This document shows positions 8,174 to 16,621 of a DNA stretch of 23,626 nucleotides, piece by piece. The notes under the pieces are model-generated. The model saw nothing but the letters and a program-made list of their open reading frames with translations, did no database searches and had not been told where the DNA came from. The number at the start of each line of letters is the position of its first letter. Position 1 is the stretch's first letter. A program made the translations under genes and the position numbers. This DNA comes from CAZVJA01 sp964626885 (GTDB taxonomy: Bacteria > Planctomycetota > Planctomycetia > Planctomycetales > Planctomycetaceae): the NCBI GenBank assembly GCA_964626885.1, contig CAZVJA010000067.1, forward strand, positions 1 through 23,626, in the 5' to 3' direction.

Positions 8174-9541
8174 TCAAGGCCGTTCCGTCTCAGGGTCAAT
8201 ACCGAGCTCCTCGATCTTTCGGTACAGGCTCGAAAGGCCAAGTTTGAGACGTTTGGCCGCTTCGCGCTTGTCGGGCCATTGCCGCAGCACGCGGCTGATG
8301 TGAAGTCGCTCGTAATGCCGCAGGGCGGAACGAAGATCATCCGTATCCGGGAGGGGCTGTCCGATACCGAGCAAGTCCGGGGGAAGATCTTTCGGATCGA
8401 TGCTCGTGCCGTCGCACATCATCACGGCCCGCTCGATCGCGTTGTCGAGTTGTCGAACGTTTCCTTTCCACTGAGCCGCCATCAGCAATCGCATCGTTTC
8501 GCTGGTGACGCCGGTCACTCGTTTGCCCATTGCCTTCGTGTGCTTGGCGATGAAGTAATCGACAAGTTCGGGAATGTCGTCGAGACGTTCGCGGAGCGCC
8601 GGCACATGAATCTTCACGCCGTCGAGCCGATAAAAGAGGTCTTCCTGGAAGTTTCCGTCGGCGACCTCGCGCATCAGATCGCGGGTCGTCGAGGCAACCA
8701 GACGCGCTTCCACGCGAACCGTCTCTGAGCTGCCGACCGGCATGATCTCGCCATACTCGATGGCCCGCAACAGCTTCGATTGCGTTCCGAGCGGCAACTG
8801 GGCGACTTCGTCGAGGTATACAGTTCCCGATTTCGCGTGGAGAAAGAGCCCGTGCTGATCGGCAGCTGCCGGGCCGTCCCCTCCGACGTGTGTGCCGAAC
8901 AGTTGCGCTTCGAGCAATTCGACCGGGCGCGTGCCGCAGTTGGCCGCCAAAAATTTCTCGCCACTTTTCGGTCCGGCGGTGTGGATCGCACGGGCAAATA
9001 ACTCCTTTCCCGTGCCGGTCTCGCCGACAAGCAAGACGTTGGAATTTGTGACCGCAACTTTGCGAATCGTCTCCTGTAGATCGGCGAGAATCTTGCTGGA
9101 ACCGACGATCTGATCGAAATCGTCGCGTCGCGCGAGCTCGCGTCGCAACGACTGATTCTCCCGGATCAGCCCGCGGTACTGAAAGACGCGCTCGAGCTTG
9201 TTGGCCAGATCCTCGAAGATCACCGGCTTGACGAGGTAATCGAACGCCCCCGCCTTGAACGCTTCGACGGCGTTTTCCACTGTCGCATAGGCCGTGATGA
9301 TCAGTCCGAACGTTTCCAGATGCAACTGTTGCAACCGGCGCAGCAGGTTCACGCCGTCACCATCCGGTAGCTGCACATCGCAGATGGCGACATCAAATTC
9401 GCGACTGCGGGCGAGCGCCAGCGCATTGGCGACGGTCCCGGCCGTCTCGACCGCATAACCTTCCCCCGCGAGAAACTCACGGAGCGTGGTGCGAATGATT
9501 TCTTCATCTTCGACGATGAGAATGGAGCGTTTGTGAGTCAC
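8174..9541 (-). CDS. NtrC-family response regulator lacking the GAFTGA motif
   Basis: This 455-residue regulator has a receiver domain (1-120) with acidic residues E11/D12, phosphoacceptor D55, T83 and K105. An AAA+ domain (about 143-375) has Walker A GETGTGKE (173-180) and Walker B VYLDEV with D244-E245. A Fis-type helix-turn-helix (REAAKRLKLGLSSLYRKI, about 424-441) closes the protein. In the L1 loop, where sigma-54 activators carry GAFTGA, residues 220-225 read GGDGPA; the Phe and Thr that contact sigma-54 are absent, although the flanking LFG and GLF are in place. It may therefore regulate without sigma-54. The start is GTG 9541, overlapping the kinase stop as GTGA, so the two are translationally coupled partners. 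Confidence 0.93.
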   Translation of the reverse strand: MTHKRSILIVEDEEIIRTTLREFLAGEGYAVETAGTVANALALARSREFDVAICDVQLPDGDGVNLLRRLQQLHLETFGLIITAYATVENAVEAFKAGAFDYLVKPVIFEDLANKLERVFQYRGLIRENQSLRRELARRDDFDQIVGSSKILADLQETIRKVAVTNSNVLLVGETGTGKELFARAIHTAGPKSGEKFLAANCGTRPVELLEAQLFGTHVGGDGPAAADQHGLFLHAKSGTVYLDEVAQLPLGTQSKLLRAIEYGEIMPVGSSETVRVEARLVASTTRDLMREVADGNFQEDLFYRLDGVKIHVPALRERLDDIPELVDYFIAKHTKAMGKRVTGVTSETMRLLMAAQWKGNVRQLDNAIERAVMMCDGTSIDPKDLPPDLLGIGQPLPDTDDLRSALRHYERLHISRVLRQWPDKREAAKRLKLGLSSLYRKIEELGIDPETERP

Positions 9542-10911
9542 GTGGCGGGAACTTCTTCAATCTCGGAAATGGGAGCGGCGGAGACATCGGGATGCGTCCG
9601 AACATTCTCGCACGTGAGGAACACGGCGAAGGTCGCCCCCCGTTCCTCACTGTCGAGCAGTTCGATCCGACCGTCGGTGGTCTGCTCGAGAATGTTGCGG
9701 CAGACGAACAGCCCGAGGCCGGTGCCGGTTTCCTTGGTGGTGAAATAAGGTTGAAAAATCAGCTCTCGGTGCTCTGGAGCGACACCGGGACCGTCATCAT
9801 GAATCAAAATGCGGATCCAGCCGTTTTGCAGCTCGGTAGTGAGTTCGACGACCCCGCCCTCCTCGGTTGCGTCGAGCGCGTTGAGGATCAGGTTCAGAAA
9901 CACCTGGACCAACTGATCGCGGACGGCGCGGAGCTTCGGCAGATCCGCCGCGTACCGCGTGACGATCCGTTTTCCTTTTTTGCGTTTGTAATACTTGGCG
10001 ATGCTCAACGCCGCTTCGAGCACCTCGTGGACGTCGCACATCGTCGCGTTTTTGGTTGCGGGACGGCTGAAATCGACCAGCTCGCGGAGCGTCCTTTGAA
10101 TTCGCCGTAACTGATCGTCGACCATGTGCAGCCGTTCGCGGGTGTACTCGTCCGTATGCCGGCGGTTGAGCATCTGCACCAGTGAACTGATCGCCGCGAG
10201 AGGATTGCCGACTTCGTGGGCGATTCCCGCCGCCAACAGACCAAACGCTGCCTGTTTCTCCTGCTGGACGAGGAGTGCCTGCGACTCCTGCAATTCGGTC
10301 GTTCGCTCGATGATGCGGCGCTCCAGATCCTCCTGATTCTGCTTTAGTTCGTCATTCAACTCCGACAACCGCCGGCTGACAAGCTTTAAGAGGGTGGCGA
10401 GAGCCGCACTCCCCCATGTTACCCAGGCCATCAAAATCAACATCAGCACCAGCGAAGTGACGTCGTTGCGGCTTTCAATCTTTCGAATGAATGCCAGCGC
10501 GCAATAACTCGCCGCGTGGAGCGCGTAGGTGGAATACGTCGTGGTGCGGGAGTACCGAATCGCGCAGACGAGCAGAGACAGAAAGTAGTAGAAACGGAAG
10601 GGGCTTTCGAGGCCGATGTCGAAATAACAAAGCAGTCCGATGAAGACCGCTTCCATCAGCGAGATCACCAGCGGGCTCCCCCTGAGGAACACCTTTCCGT
10701 TGTAGCTGAAATAGGTGTCGATCAGAGCGTAGATCGCCCCCAGCGTGAGGATGCAGTTGAGGACAGGCCGGTTCCCTTCCGTGGTTCCAATGAGATTCAC
10801 CAGCACGTAACCCACGCAGAGCCCGAACCAGCGAATGCGGAGGGTCACCGCCTCGGCGGCGAGATCCCACGCAAACTCTTCACGGTCGATCCTGGCGGGG
10901 GGGGCTTGCAA
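9538..10911 (-). CDS. Membrane sensor histidine kinase, PilS/NtrB-like
   Basis: The 457-residue kinase has about six hydrophobic segments (roughly 27-42, 52-68, 80-97, 106-118, 125-142, 152-176) with no large periplasmic loop. A charged coiled-coil linker (180-220) follows. The HisKA H-box GIAHEVGNPL gives phospho-His232. The ATPase domain shows the N-box (NLILNALDA, N340/N344), G1 DDGPGV (372-377) and G2 GTGLGL (396-401). The six-helix input resembles PilS, so sensing within the membrane is likely; the signal is unknown. It should phosphorylate D55 of the regulator that overlaps its stop codon. The start is a TTG at 10911 with GGAAGG about 13 nt upstream; the exact start is uncertain. A TATAAT box lies about 180 bp upstream on the same strand. 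Confidence 0.93.
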   Translation of the reverse strand: MQAPPARIDREEFAWDLAAEAVTLRIRWFGLCVGYVLVNLIGTTEGNRPVLNCILTLGAIYALIDTYFSYNGKVFLRGSPLVISLMEAVFIGLLCYFDIGLESPFRFYYFLSLLVCAIRYSRTTTYSTYALHAASYCALAFIRKIESRNDVTSLVLMLILMAWVTWGSAALATLLKLVSRRLSELNDELKQNQEDLERRIIERTTELQESQALLVQQEKQAAFGLLAAGIAHEVGNPLAAISSLVQMLNRRHTDEYTRERLHMVDDQLRRIQRTLRELVDFSRPATKNATMCDVHEVLEAALSIAKYYKRKKGKRIVTRYAADLPKLRAVRDQLVQVFLNLILNALDATEEGGVVELTTELQNGWIRILIHDDGPGVAPEHRELIFQPYFTTKETGTGLGLFVCRNILEQTTDGRIELLDSEERGATFAVFLTCENVRTHPDVSAAPISEIEEVPAT

Positions 10912-11089
10912 TGTACTTCGGCCTTCCGAGTTTTGACGATCGGCACCAGTGCCCGGCTCCAGAGCACATTTTTTCTAGCGCACGAATTCAACGGGACAAT
11001 ACAAAAACCAAGCAATCGCGGATCACGACCGATGTTCCGATTACGGACTCCACAGTTCGCATCGCGCGAAAATTCACTCTTCTTCCTCG

Positions 11090-11119
11090 ATTATAGGGAG
11101 ACCTTTTTAGCATTGGGAA
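11090..11119 (-). promoter_or_regulatory. Candidate promoter of the histidine kinase operon
   Basis: On the minus strand a perfect TATAAT (11095-11090) sits 18 nt after TTCCCA (11119-11114), a 4/6 match to TTGACA. The inferred leader to the TTG start is about 175 nt. Confidence 0.4.
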
Positions 11120-11268
11120 CCAGCCGGGGAAGAGAAATCGGCTTCGTTTTCCCCCCGACTCCGCCCGACAGATTTGAAACCGAGGAAGTCCGCCTCGCGA
11201 GCGAACCGAGGTTGCGATCGCCGTTAGCAATCGGAATACGGGGGGGCTCTTGAGCCGAAGTGTTGCCT

Positions 11269-11298
11269 TTGACACAAACCCTTATTTGGACATACCAT
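11269..11298 (+). promoter_or_regulatory. Candidate sigma-70-type promoter of the glycogen cluster
   Basis: A perfect TTGACA (11269-11274), an 18-nt spacer, and TACCAT (11293-11298, 4/6 match to TATAAT) precede glgA by about 195 bp. It is the best plus-strand promoter seen in this interval and would drive a leader containing the hairpin at 11323-11354. Confidence 0.5.
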
Positions 11299-11322
11299 AC
11301 GGGCGGCATCCCCAGGATTTAG

Positions 11323-11354
11323 CTTAAGCGGGCAGTCGCTTGCCCGCGCATAAG
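11323..11354 (+). promoter_or_regulatory. Hairpin in the glgA mRNA leader
   Basis: Arms GCGGGCA (11328-11334) and TGCCCGC (11341-11347) form a perfect 7-bp stem with a six-base loop. Outer CTTA (11323-11326) and TAAG (11351-11354) can extend it across a small internal loop. No T-run follows, so it is not an ordinary terminator. Confidence 0.4.
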
Positions 11355-11494
11355 TAAGTTCAAGATCGGGCAACTTGGCAAAACTTGACGGCCAGGAAGG
11401 GATCGTCAATCCGAGCCTTCCGTCGGCAACAAGCCGGCCGGTCCGCTGACGTCCGCAGGACTCTTCATCTCAACTCCGTAGGGATTCGGCCTTA

Positions 11495-13003
11495 ATGAGA
11501 ATCGTGCTGGCCAGTTCAGAAGCGGTCCCCTTTTCCAAGACTGGGGGACTAGCCGATGTTGCCTCCGCGCTCCCCAAAGCCCTCGTGCAGGGCGGCCACG
11601 ATGTCTGGCTGATCATTCCCAACTATTCGCGAGTGCAAGAACGTGTCGTCCGCGATGGGACGGTGCGTATCACACCCACCGGACACGACGTCGAAGTGAC
11701 GGTCGGGTCGAAAACGGTTACCGGCCGCATTTTGAAGTCGCAGTTGCCCGGCTCGAACGTGACTGTGCTGCTGATCGATCAGCCCGACTACTTTGGCCGC
11801 GCCGGTCTCTATGTGGAGGGGGGAAGCGACTACCGCGACAACTGCGAGCGGTTCGTCTTCTTCAGCCGCGCGGTGATGGAAGCGGTCCGCGTGTTGAACC
11901 TTCGTCCCGACGTGCTGCACGCGAATGACTGGCAGACCGGCCTGATTCCCGCGCTGTTGTCGATCGAGTATGAAGACCAAGCCGGCTTCGAGAGGACTTC
12001 CAGCATCATCACCGTGCACAACATGGCGTTTCAGGGATCATTCTGGCATTGGGATATGCTGCTCACCGGAATCGATTGGAAGTATTTCAACTGGAAGCAG
12101 ATGGAGTTCTTCGATCATCTCAACCTGTTGAAGACCGGTATTGTCTTCGCCGACATGGTAACGACCGTCAGTCCGACCTACGCCAAGGAAATCCAGACGG
12201 CGGAGTTCGGATACGGGCTGGAAGGTGTTCTGCGGCAGCGCGGCGACGATCTCGTGGGGATTCTGAACGGTGTCGATACCGACGTCTGGAACCCGCGGAC
12301 CGATCCGCATCTGGCGGCGGCCTATTCGGTCGACAGTGTGATTACCGGAAAACCGGCCTGCAAAGCACAACTTCAATCACAGCTCAAGCTGCCGCCACGT
12401 CGGGATGTGCCACTGCTGGGCATGATCTCCCGGATGACCGACCAAAAGGGCTTCAACCTGCTGGAAGCGTGTGCCGATTCGCTGCTGCGGAAGGACGTTC
12501 AGATTTGCTTCCTGGGAACGGGGGACGCGAAGTACGAAACCTGGGCCAAGGAGCTCGCCGCGAAACATCCCACGAAGGTTGCGGCGGTCATCGGCTTCGA
12601 TGACGCACTCGCGCACCGCATTGAAGCGGGGTCCGATCTGTTCCTGATGCCGAGCCGGTTCGAGCCATGCGGCCTCAACCAGATGTATAGTCTGCTGTAC
12701 GGCACGCTGCCGGTCGTGCGGGCCGTCGGCGGCTTGGCCGACACGGTTGTCGATGCGACGCCGGAAAATCGCGCGGCCGGTAAGGCCAATGGATTCCGAT
12801 TCGACAATAACGACCCCGCGGCGCTCGCCGACGCGATCGACCGCGCTCTGACTCTTTATCAGCAGCCGGACGCGTGGAACAAGGTAGTCCGCACGGCGAT
12901 GCAGCAAGACTGGTCGTGGAGCCGCAGCGCGCGGGAATATGTCGCCGTCTACGAACGGGCAAAAGCCAAGCAGAGAGAAAGAGCGGCGGTTGCCGCGACA
13001 TGA
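11495..13003 (+). CDS. glgA: Glycogen synthase (GT5)
   Basis: The 502-residue protein is a full-length GlgA, which transfers glucose from ADP-glucose (or UDP-glucose) to the non-reducing end of alpha-1,4-glucan in the cytoplasm. The N-terminal domain carries the KTGGLADV motif with Lys15. The C-terminal domain shows ISRMTDQKGF (R313, K318) and SRFEPCGLNQ with catalytic-region Glu390, followed by TLPVVRAVGGLADTV. The linker GILNGVDTDVWNP is also typical. The start is ATG 11495 with the weak ribosome site TAGGGA. It is the first of four same-strand glucan genes and is preceded by a promoter-like sequence. No glgC or branching-enzyme gene lies in the window, so the sugar-nucleotide donor is supplied from elsewhere or by the GalT-like neighbour. 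Confidence 0.95.
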   Translation: MRIVLASSEAVPFSKTGGLADVASALPKALVQGGHDVWLIIPNYSRVQERVVRDGTVRITPTGHDVEVTVGSKTVTGRILKSQLPGSNVTVLLIDQPDYFGRAGLYVEGGSDYRDNCERFVFFSRAVMEAVRVLNLRPDVLHANDWQTGLIPALLSIEYEDQAGFERTSSIITVHNMAFQGSFWHWDMLLTGIDWKYFNWKQMEFFDHLNLLKTGIVFADMVTTVSPTYAKEIQTAEFGYGLEGVLRQRGDDLVGILNGVDTDVWNPRTDPHLAAAYSVDSVITGKPACKAQLQSQLKLPPRRDVPLLGMISRMTDQKGFNLLEACADSLLRKDVQICFLGTGDAKYETWAKELAAKHPTKVAAVIGFDDALAHRIEAGSDLFLMPSRFEPCGLNQMYSLLYGTLPVVRAVGGLADTVVDATPENRAAGKANGFRFDNNDPAALADAIDRALTLYQQPDAWNKVVRTAMQQDWSWSRSAREYVAVYERAKAKQRERAAVAAT

Positions 13004-13082
13004 AAACGTGCCTCGTGGCAAAACGGCGGCACGGTATCGATGAATCGCAAATGATTTTCTCAGGACACCGATTTCGACAGCT

Positions 13083-15275
13083 ATGCAAAGCGTAACGATC
13101 GCTTTTTTCTGGCATCAGCATCAGCCGTATTATCCCGACGACCTCGCCGGGGAAACCCTCATGCCGTGGGTCCGCCTGCATGGCACGAAGGATTACTACG
13201 GCATGGCGCTGCACATCAAGGAAGTGCCCGAGTTTCGTTGCACGATCAACCTCGTGCCGAGTCTGGTGGCGCAAATTCAAGGTTACACCGACCACGGCCG
13301 AAGCGATCAGCATCTCGATACCTCGCGTCTCCCCGCCGACGGAATGAGCGAAGGGGACGTCATGTATCTGCTCGACAATTTCTTCATGGCGAATGTCGAG
13401 AGCATGATCCGCCCGTTCGAACGGTACCACGAACTGTACCTGAAGCGCGGATTCGGCATCGATCCGGTCGAGCATGCCGTTCCCCGCTTCACGGTGCGCG
13501 ACATCCGCGATCTGCAAATCTGGAGCAATCTTACCTGGATTCACGAACTCGCCTTCGAGCAAGATTCCGACCTGCGCGAATTCCGCGCGAAGGGACGAGG
13601 CTGGAGCGAAAGCGACAAGTCGTGGCTGCTCGGCAAACAGCTCGAAATCCTCAAACGAATCATTCCCCTGCATCGCGAGCTCGCCAAGTCCGGGCAAGTC
13701 GAGCTCACGACGACTCCCTATTACCATCCCATCCTGCCGCTGCTCTGGGATAAACGCTCGGCGCGGGTCGCGATGCCCGGCTGCAACCTGCCGCGATACC
13801 TCGATTCGTATAAGGAAGACGCCCAACTCCACATTCGCCGCGCGGTCGAGTTCCACAAGCAAACGTTCGGCTCGGCCCCGGTCGGCATGTGGCCCTCGGA
13901 GGGATCGGTCTCGCAAGACATTATCGCTGCGGTCGCCGAGGCGGGTATCGAATGGATCGCCACGGACGAGGAGATACTCGCGGAGTCCACCAACGGCTGG
14001 ATCTCCCGCGATGGGCAGGGGCATCTTCGGCACCCGGAAATGCTCTATCGGCCGTGGCGGGTCGAGAGCGGCGAGAAACATCTGCAGGTCGTCTTCCGCG
14101 ATCACGCGCTGAGCGACCTCATCGGCTTTCATTACCAACGGAGCGATCCGCACCACGCCGCGAACGACATGATCGGCCGTGTGCTGGCGATCGGCCGGGC
14201 GGTCGAAGCGAATAACGCCGGGCGCACGGCGCTCGTCCCGATCATCCTCGACGGCGAGAACTGTTGGGAATATTACCCCGACGGCGGCGTCGGTTTTCTG
14301 CGAGCCCTCTACCGGGGTTGTGTCGAGAATCCCTCAATTCGCACGGCTTGCATGAAAGACTACTTGCGCGAGCAGCCCGCCTCCGACCGGATCGGCCATC
14401 TGTATGCCGGTAGCTGGATCTCGCACAACTTCGCTATCTGGATCGGCCATTCCGAGGACAACACCGCCTGGGATCTGCTGTTTCAGACCCGCGAGTTCCT
14501 CAAGCAGTCGGAGACACAAAAGACGGCCTCTCCAGAAGCGATTCGCAAAGCGTGGGAAGAAATTTACATCGCCGAAGGGAGCGACTGGTACTGGTGGTTC
14601 GGCGACGATCATTCGTCCGCGCAGGACGGTTTGTTTGACCAGCTCTTCCGCAAACATCTGCAAAACGTTTACAGCCTGCTGGACGCCCCCTGCCCGAGCG
14701 TCCTCTCACATCCTATCTCGCGGCATCATCGCCGCACGATCCACACGCAGCCCACTGGATTTCTACCGGTCAAGGTCGACGGGCGGCATACGTATTTCGA
14801 GTGGATCAGCGCCGGCCATTATGTGGCCGGCAGCGAGCGAGGCACGATGACGCTCGTTACCGAGGGGGTGGTGCGTCAGGTTTTCTTCGGCTTCGATCCC
14901 AAGCGGCTGATGATCCGCATTGATACCGCGCATCATGCGATTGATGATCTCGAAGCGGTCGATGAAATCCGCGTCGTCTTCACCGAACCAAAGGGATGCG
15001 AGATTCGGGTGACAGGCATGAAGCAGCGCGCTCCCAAAGGGAGCTTGTACAAGGATGGTAAACCCCTGTCGCAGGCACAGGTGGAGGTGGCTGTCGACAC
15101 CATTCTGGAGATGACGGCCCTCTTCGCCGATCTGGAATTGAAACCGGACGACCCGATTCAGATGCACCTGGAAGTCTTCGCCAACAAGCAAAGCCAGGAT
15201 CGGGCACCGCGTGAAGGTTCGTTCGAATCGTCTACCCCATCCCCCGACTTTGAACTGGTGATGTGGCAGGCGTGA
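13083..15275 (+). CDS. GH57 alpha-amylase-type glycoside hydrolase
   Basis: The 730-residue protein has the conserved GH57 regions: HQHQP (11-15), CTINLVPSL (53-61), MWPSEGSV with predicted nucleophile Glu273, ATDEEIL with predicted acid/base Asp295, and DGENCWEYYPDGG further on. GH57 enzymes act on alpha-1,4-glucans by a retaining mechanism on an incomplete TIM barrel. The ~200-residue C-terminal region is beta-rich. The COG1449-like layout suggests an amylase or related glucan-cleaving enzyme, but exact specificity is not readable. No signal peptide is visible, so it should be cytoplasmic and act on stored glycogen. It lies 79 bp downstream of glgA; the ATG 13083 start has only a weak ribosome site. 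Confidence 0.9.
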   Translation: MQSVTIAFFWHQHQPYYPDDLAGETLMPWVRLHGTKDYYGMALHIKEVPEFRCTINLVPSLVAQIQGYTDHGRSDQHLDTSRLPADGMSEGDVMYLLDNFFMANVESMIRPFERYHELYLKRGFGIDPVEHAVPRFTVRDIRDLQIWSNLTWIHELAFEQDSDLREFRAKGRGWSESDKSWLLGKQLEILKRIIPLHRELAKSGQVELTTTPYYHPILPLLWDKRSARVAMPGCNLPRYLDSYKEDAQLHIRRAVEFHKQTFGSAPVGMWPSEGSVSQDIIAAVAEAGIEWIATDEEILAESTNGWISRDGQGHLRHPEMLYRPWRVESGEKHLQVVFRDHALSDLIGFHYQRSDPHHAANDMIGRVLAIGRAVEANNAGRTALVPIILDGENCWEYYPDGGVGFLRALYRGCVENPSIRTACMKDYLREQPASDRIGHLYAGSWISHNFAIWIGHSEDNTAWDLLFQTREFLKQSETQKTASPEAIRKAWEEIYIAEGSDWYWWFGDDHSSAQDGLFDQLFRKHLQNVYSLLDAPCPSVLSHPISRHHRRTIHTQPTGFLPVKVDGRHTYFEWISAGHYVAGSERGTMTLVTEGVVRQVFFGFDPKRLMIRIDTAHHAIDDLEAVDEIRVVFTEPKGCEIRVTGMKQRAPKGSLYKDGKPLSQAQVEVAVDTILEMTALFADLELKPDDPIQMHLEVFANKQSQDRAPREGSFESSTPSPDFELVMWQA

Positions 15276-15463
15276 AGATCGTTGAGAGTTGAGACTCAGA
15301 AAGAAAATGACGATGGAGGATTGAAGATGGAGGATGGCAAGAGGCGAACGGTCGATGGAAAATGATGAACCCCGTCTTCCTGAAACCCGAAGCCTGACAA
15401 CCTGAAGCCATCTTCTCTCTTTGGGACTATCTGTTCGCTATCTGTTAACCCGAGGCTCCGAAC
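15276..15463 (+). repeat. Purine-rich and short tandem-like repeats between GH57 and galT-like genes
   Basis: This spacer differs in composition from its surroundings. It holds two copies of GATGGAGGAT separated by TGAA (near 15312-15336), three variants of CCTGAAACC / CCTGACAACC / CCTGAAGCC (15379-15410), and a 9-bp direct repeat CTATCTGTT-CG-CTATCTGTT (15427-15446). No hairpin terminator was seen. Confidence 0.5.
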
Positions 15464-16498
15464 ATGCCAGAACTGCGGAAGGATCCCATCGTCGGAAGGT
15501 GGGTGATTATTGCTCCCGACCGCGCCAAACGCCCGGAAGACTTTGCCAGCGATTACAAGCCGGCACGGGCGGGCTTCTGCCCGTTTTGTGAGGGAAACGA
15601 GGATTCGACCCCGCCGGAGATCCTCGCCTACCGACAGCCGGGAAGCGAGCGCAACGGCCGCGGTTGGCGGACCCGTGTCGTGCCGAATAAGTTTCCCGCA
15701 CTGCAGGTCGAAGGAAACCTCGACAAGCGCGGACAAGGAATTTACGACCTGATGAACGGTGTCGGCGCGCACGAAGTGATCATCGAGTGCCCCAACCATG
15801 AAGTGAACATGTCGCGGCTGTCGGTCGACAACATCCGCGAAATACTTTGGGTCTACCGCGATCGGCTCGTCGACCTCAAACGCGACCCGCGACTGGTGCA
15901 CGGGCTGATCTTCAAGAACAAAGGAGCTCCGGCCGGGGCGTCGCTGGAACATAGCCATTCGCAGTTGATTGTCACGCCGGTCGTACCGATTTCCGTCTGG
16001 GAGGAAATGACCGGGGCACTGGAGTTCTATAATTATCGAGGCCGCTGCATCTATTGCGACATGGTGCAGCAGGAGCTGGCCACCGGCAGCCGGGTCGTGC
16101 TCGACACGCCGAGCTTCATTGTGCTGACCCCCTTCGCCAGCCGATTTCCGTTTGAAACCTGGATCATTCCCAAGCAGCATTCGAGCCAGTTCGAGAACAT
16201 CCCCCGCCAGGGGATCGACGAATTGGGAATGGTTCTGCGGACCTTGCTGGGCAAGCTGGAAGTGGCACTCGACGATCCGCCTTACAACTACGTGTTTCAC
16301 ACCGCCCCGTTCGATGCCAAGGAACTGTCGCACTACCACTGGCACATCGAAATGTTCCCCCGGCTGACGCGAGTGGCTGGTTTCGAATGGGGGAGCGGGT
16401 TTTACATCAACCCGGTGCTTCCGGAAGAAGCGGCGGAGTTTTTGCGGCATGCCGAGGTGGATATCCTTCACCGCCCCGCGGCCGCAGGCTCAACCTGA
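15464..16498 (+). CDS. galT: GalT-family nucleotidyltransferase (galactose-1-phosphate uridylyltransferase or ADP-glucose phosphorylase-like)
   Basis: The 344-residue protein is a double-HIT-fold GalT-family enzyme, which forms a nucleotidyl-histidine intermediate. The active-site motif is HSHSQ (163-167), with the predicted nucleophile His165 and Gln167. Two zinc sites are visible: Cys39/Cys42 with His112 and His163, and Cys195/Cys198 with His239 and one of His290/292/294. Textbook GalT has HPHxQ; HSHSQ with two CxxC sites is, from memory, also seen in plant ADP-glucose phosphorylase. Given glgA and two GH57 neighbours, a role in ADP- or UDP-glucose turnover fits as well as galactose use; no galK or galE is present. 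ATG 15464 has GAGG 8 nt upstream. The symbol reflects the family, not proven activity. Confidence 0.82.
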   Translation: MPELRKDPIVGRWVIIAPDRAKRPEDFASDYKPARAGFCPFCEGNEDSTPPEILAYRQPGSERNGRGWRTRVVPNKFPALQVEGNLDKRGQGIYDLMNGVGAHEVIIECPNHEVNMSRLSVDNIREILWVYRDRLVDLKRDPRLVHGLIFKNKGAPAGASLEHSHSQLIVTPVVPISVWEEMTGALEFYNYRGRCIYCDMVQQELATGSRVVLDTPSFIVLTPFASRFPFETWIIPKQHSSQFENIPRQGIDELGMVLRTLLGKLEVALDDPPYNYVFHTAPFDAKELSHYHWHIEMFPRLTRVAGFEWGSGFYINPVLPEEAAEFLRHAEVDILHRPAAAGST

Positions 16499-16621
16499 CC
16501 GTTACGGACAGCAGGTCGCGGCGGGATTTTCATTGATCGCGGAATCGGCAGACTTGGTTTTTCTCATGCGGGTTGGTTTCATGGATGTTCGCTCAGTATC
16601 CGGACGGAAAGGAATCTTTTC

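Larger units (their letters stand above)
10912..11494. other. Divergent regulatory region between kinase operon and glgA (583 bp)
   Basis: No coding frame with family-like content was seen. The region contains a minus-strand promoter candidate (11090-11119), a plus-strand promoter candidate (11269-11298) and a leader hairpin (11323-11354). Its AT content is higher around 10970-11120 than in the flanking genes, as expected of promoter DNA. Confidence 0.6.

Noticed and set aside
12675..14156. Minus-strand open frame of 493 codons
   Set aside because: It lies antisense to glgA and the first GH57 gene and crosses their junction; no family motif is visible.
15276..15463. CRISPR array
   Set aside because: Repeats are short, irregular and lack uniform spacers.
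15296..16471. Minus-strand open frame of 391 codons
   Set aside because: It is antisense to the GalT-family gene, whose zinc and active-site residues are all in the plus frame.
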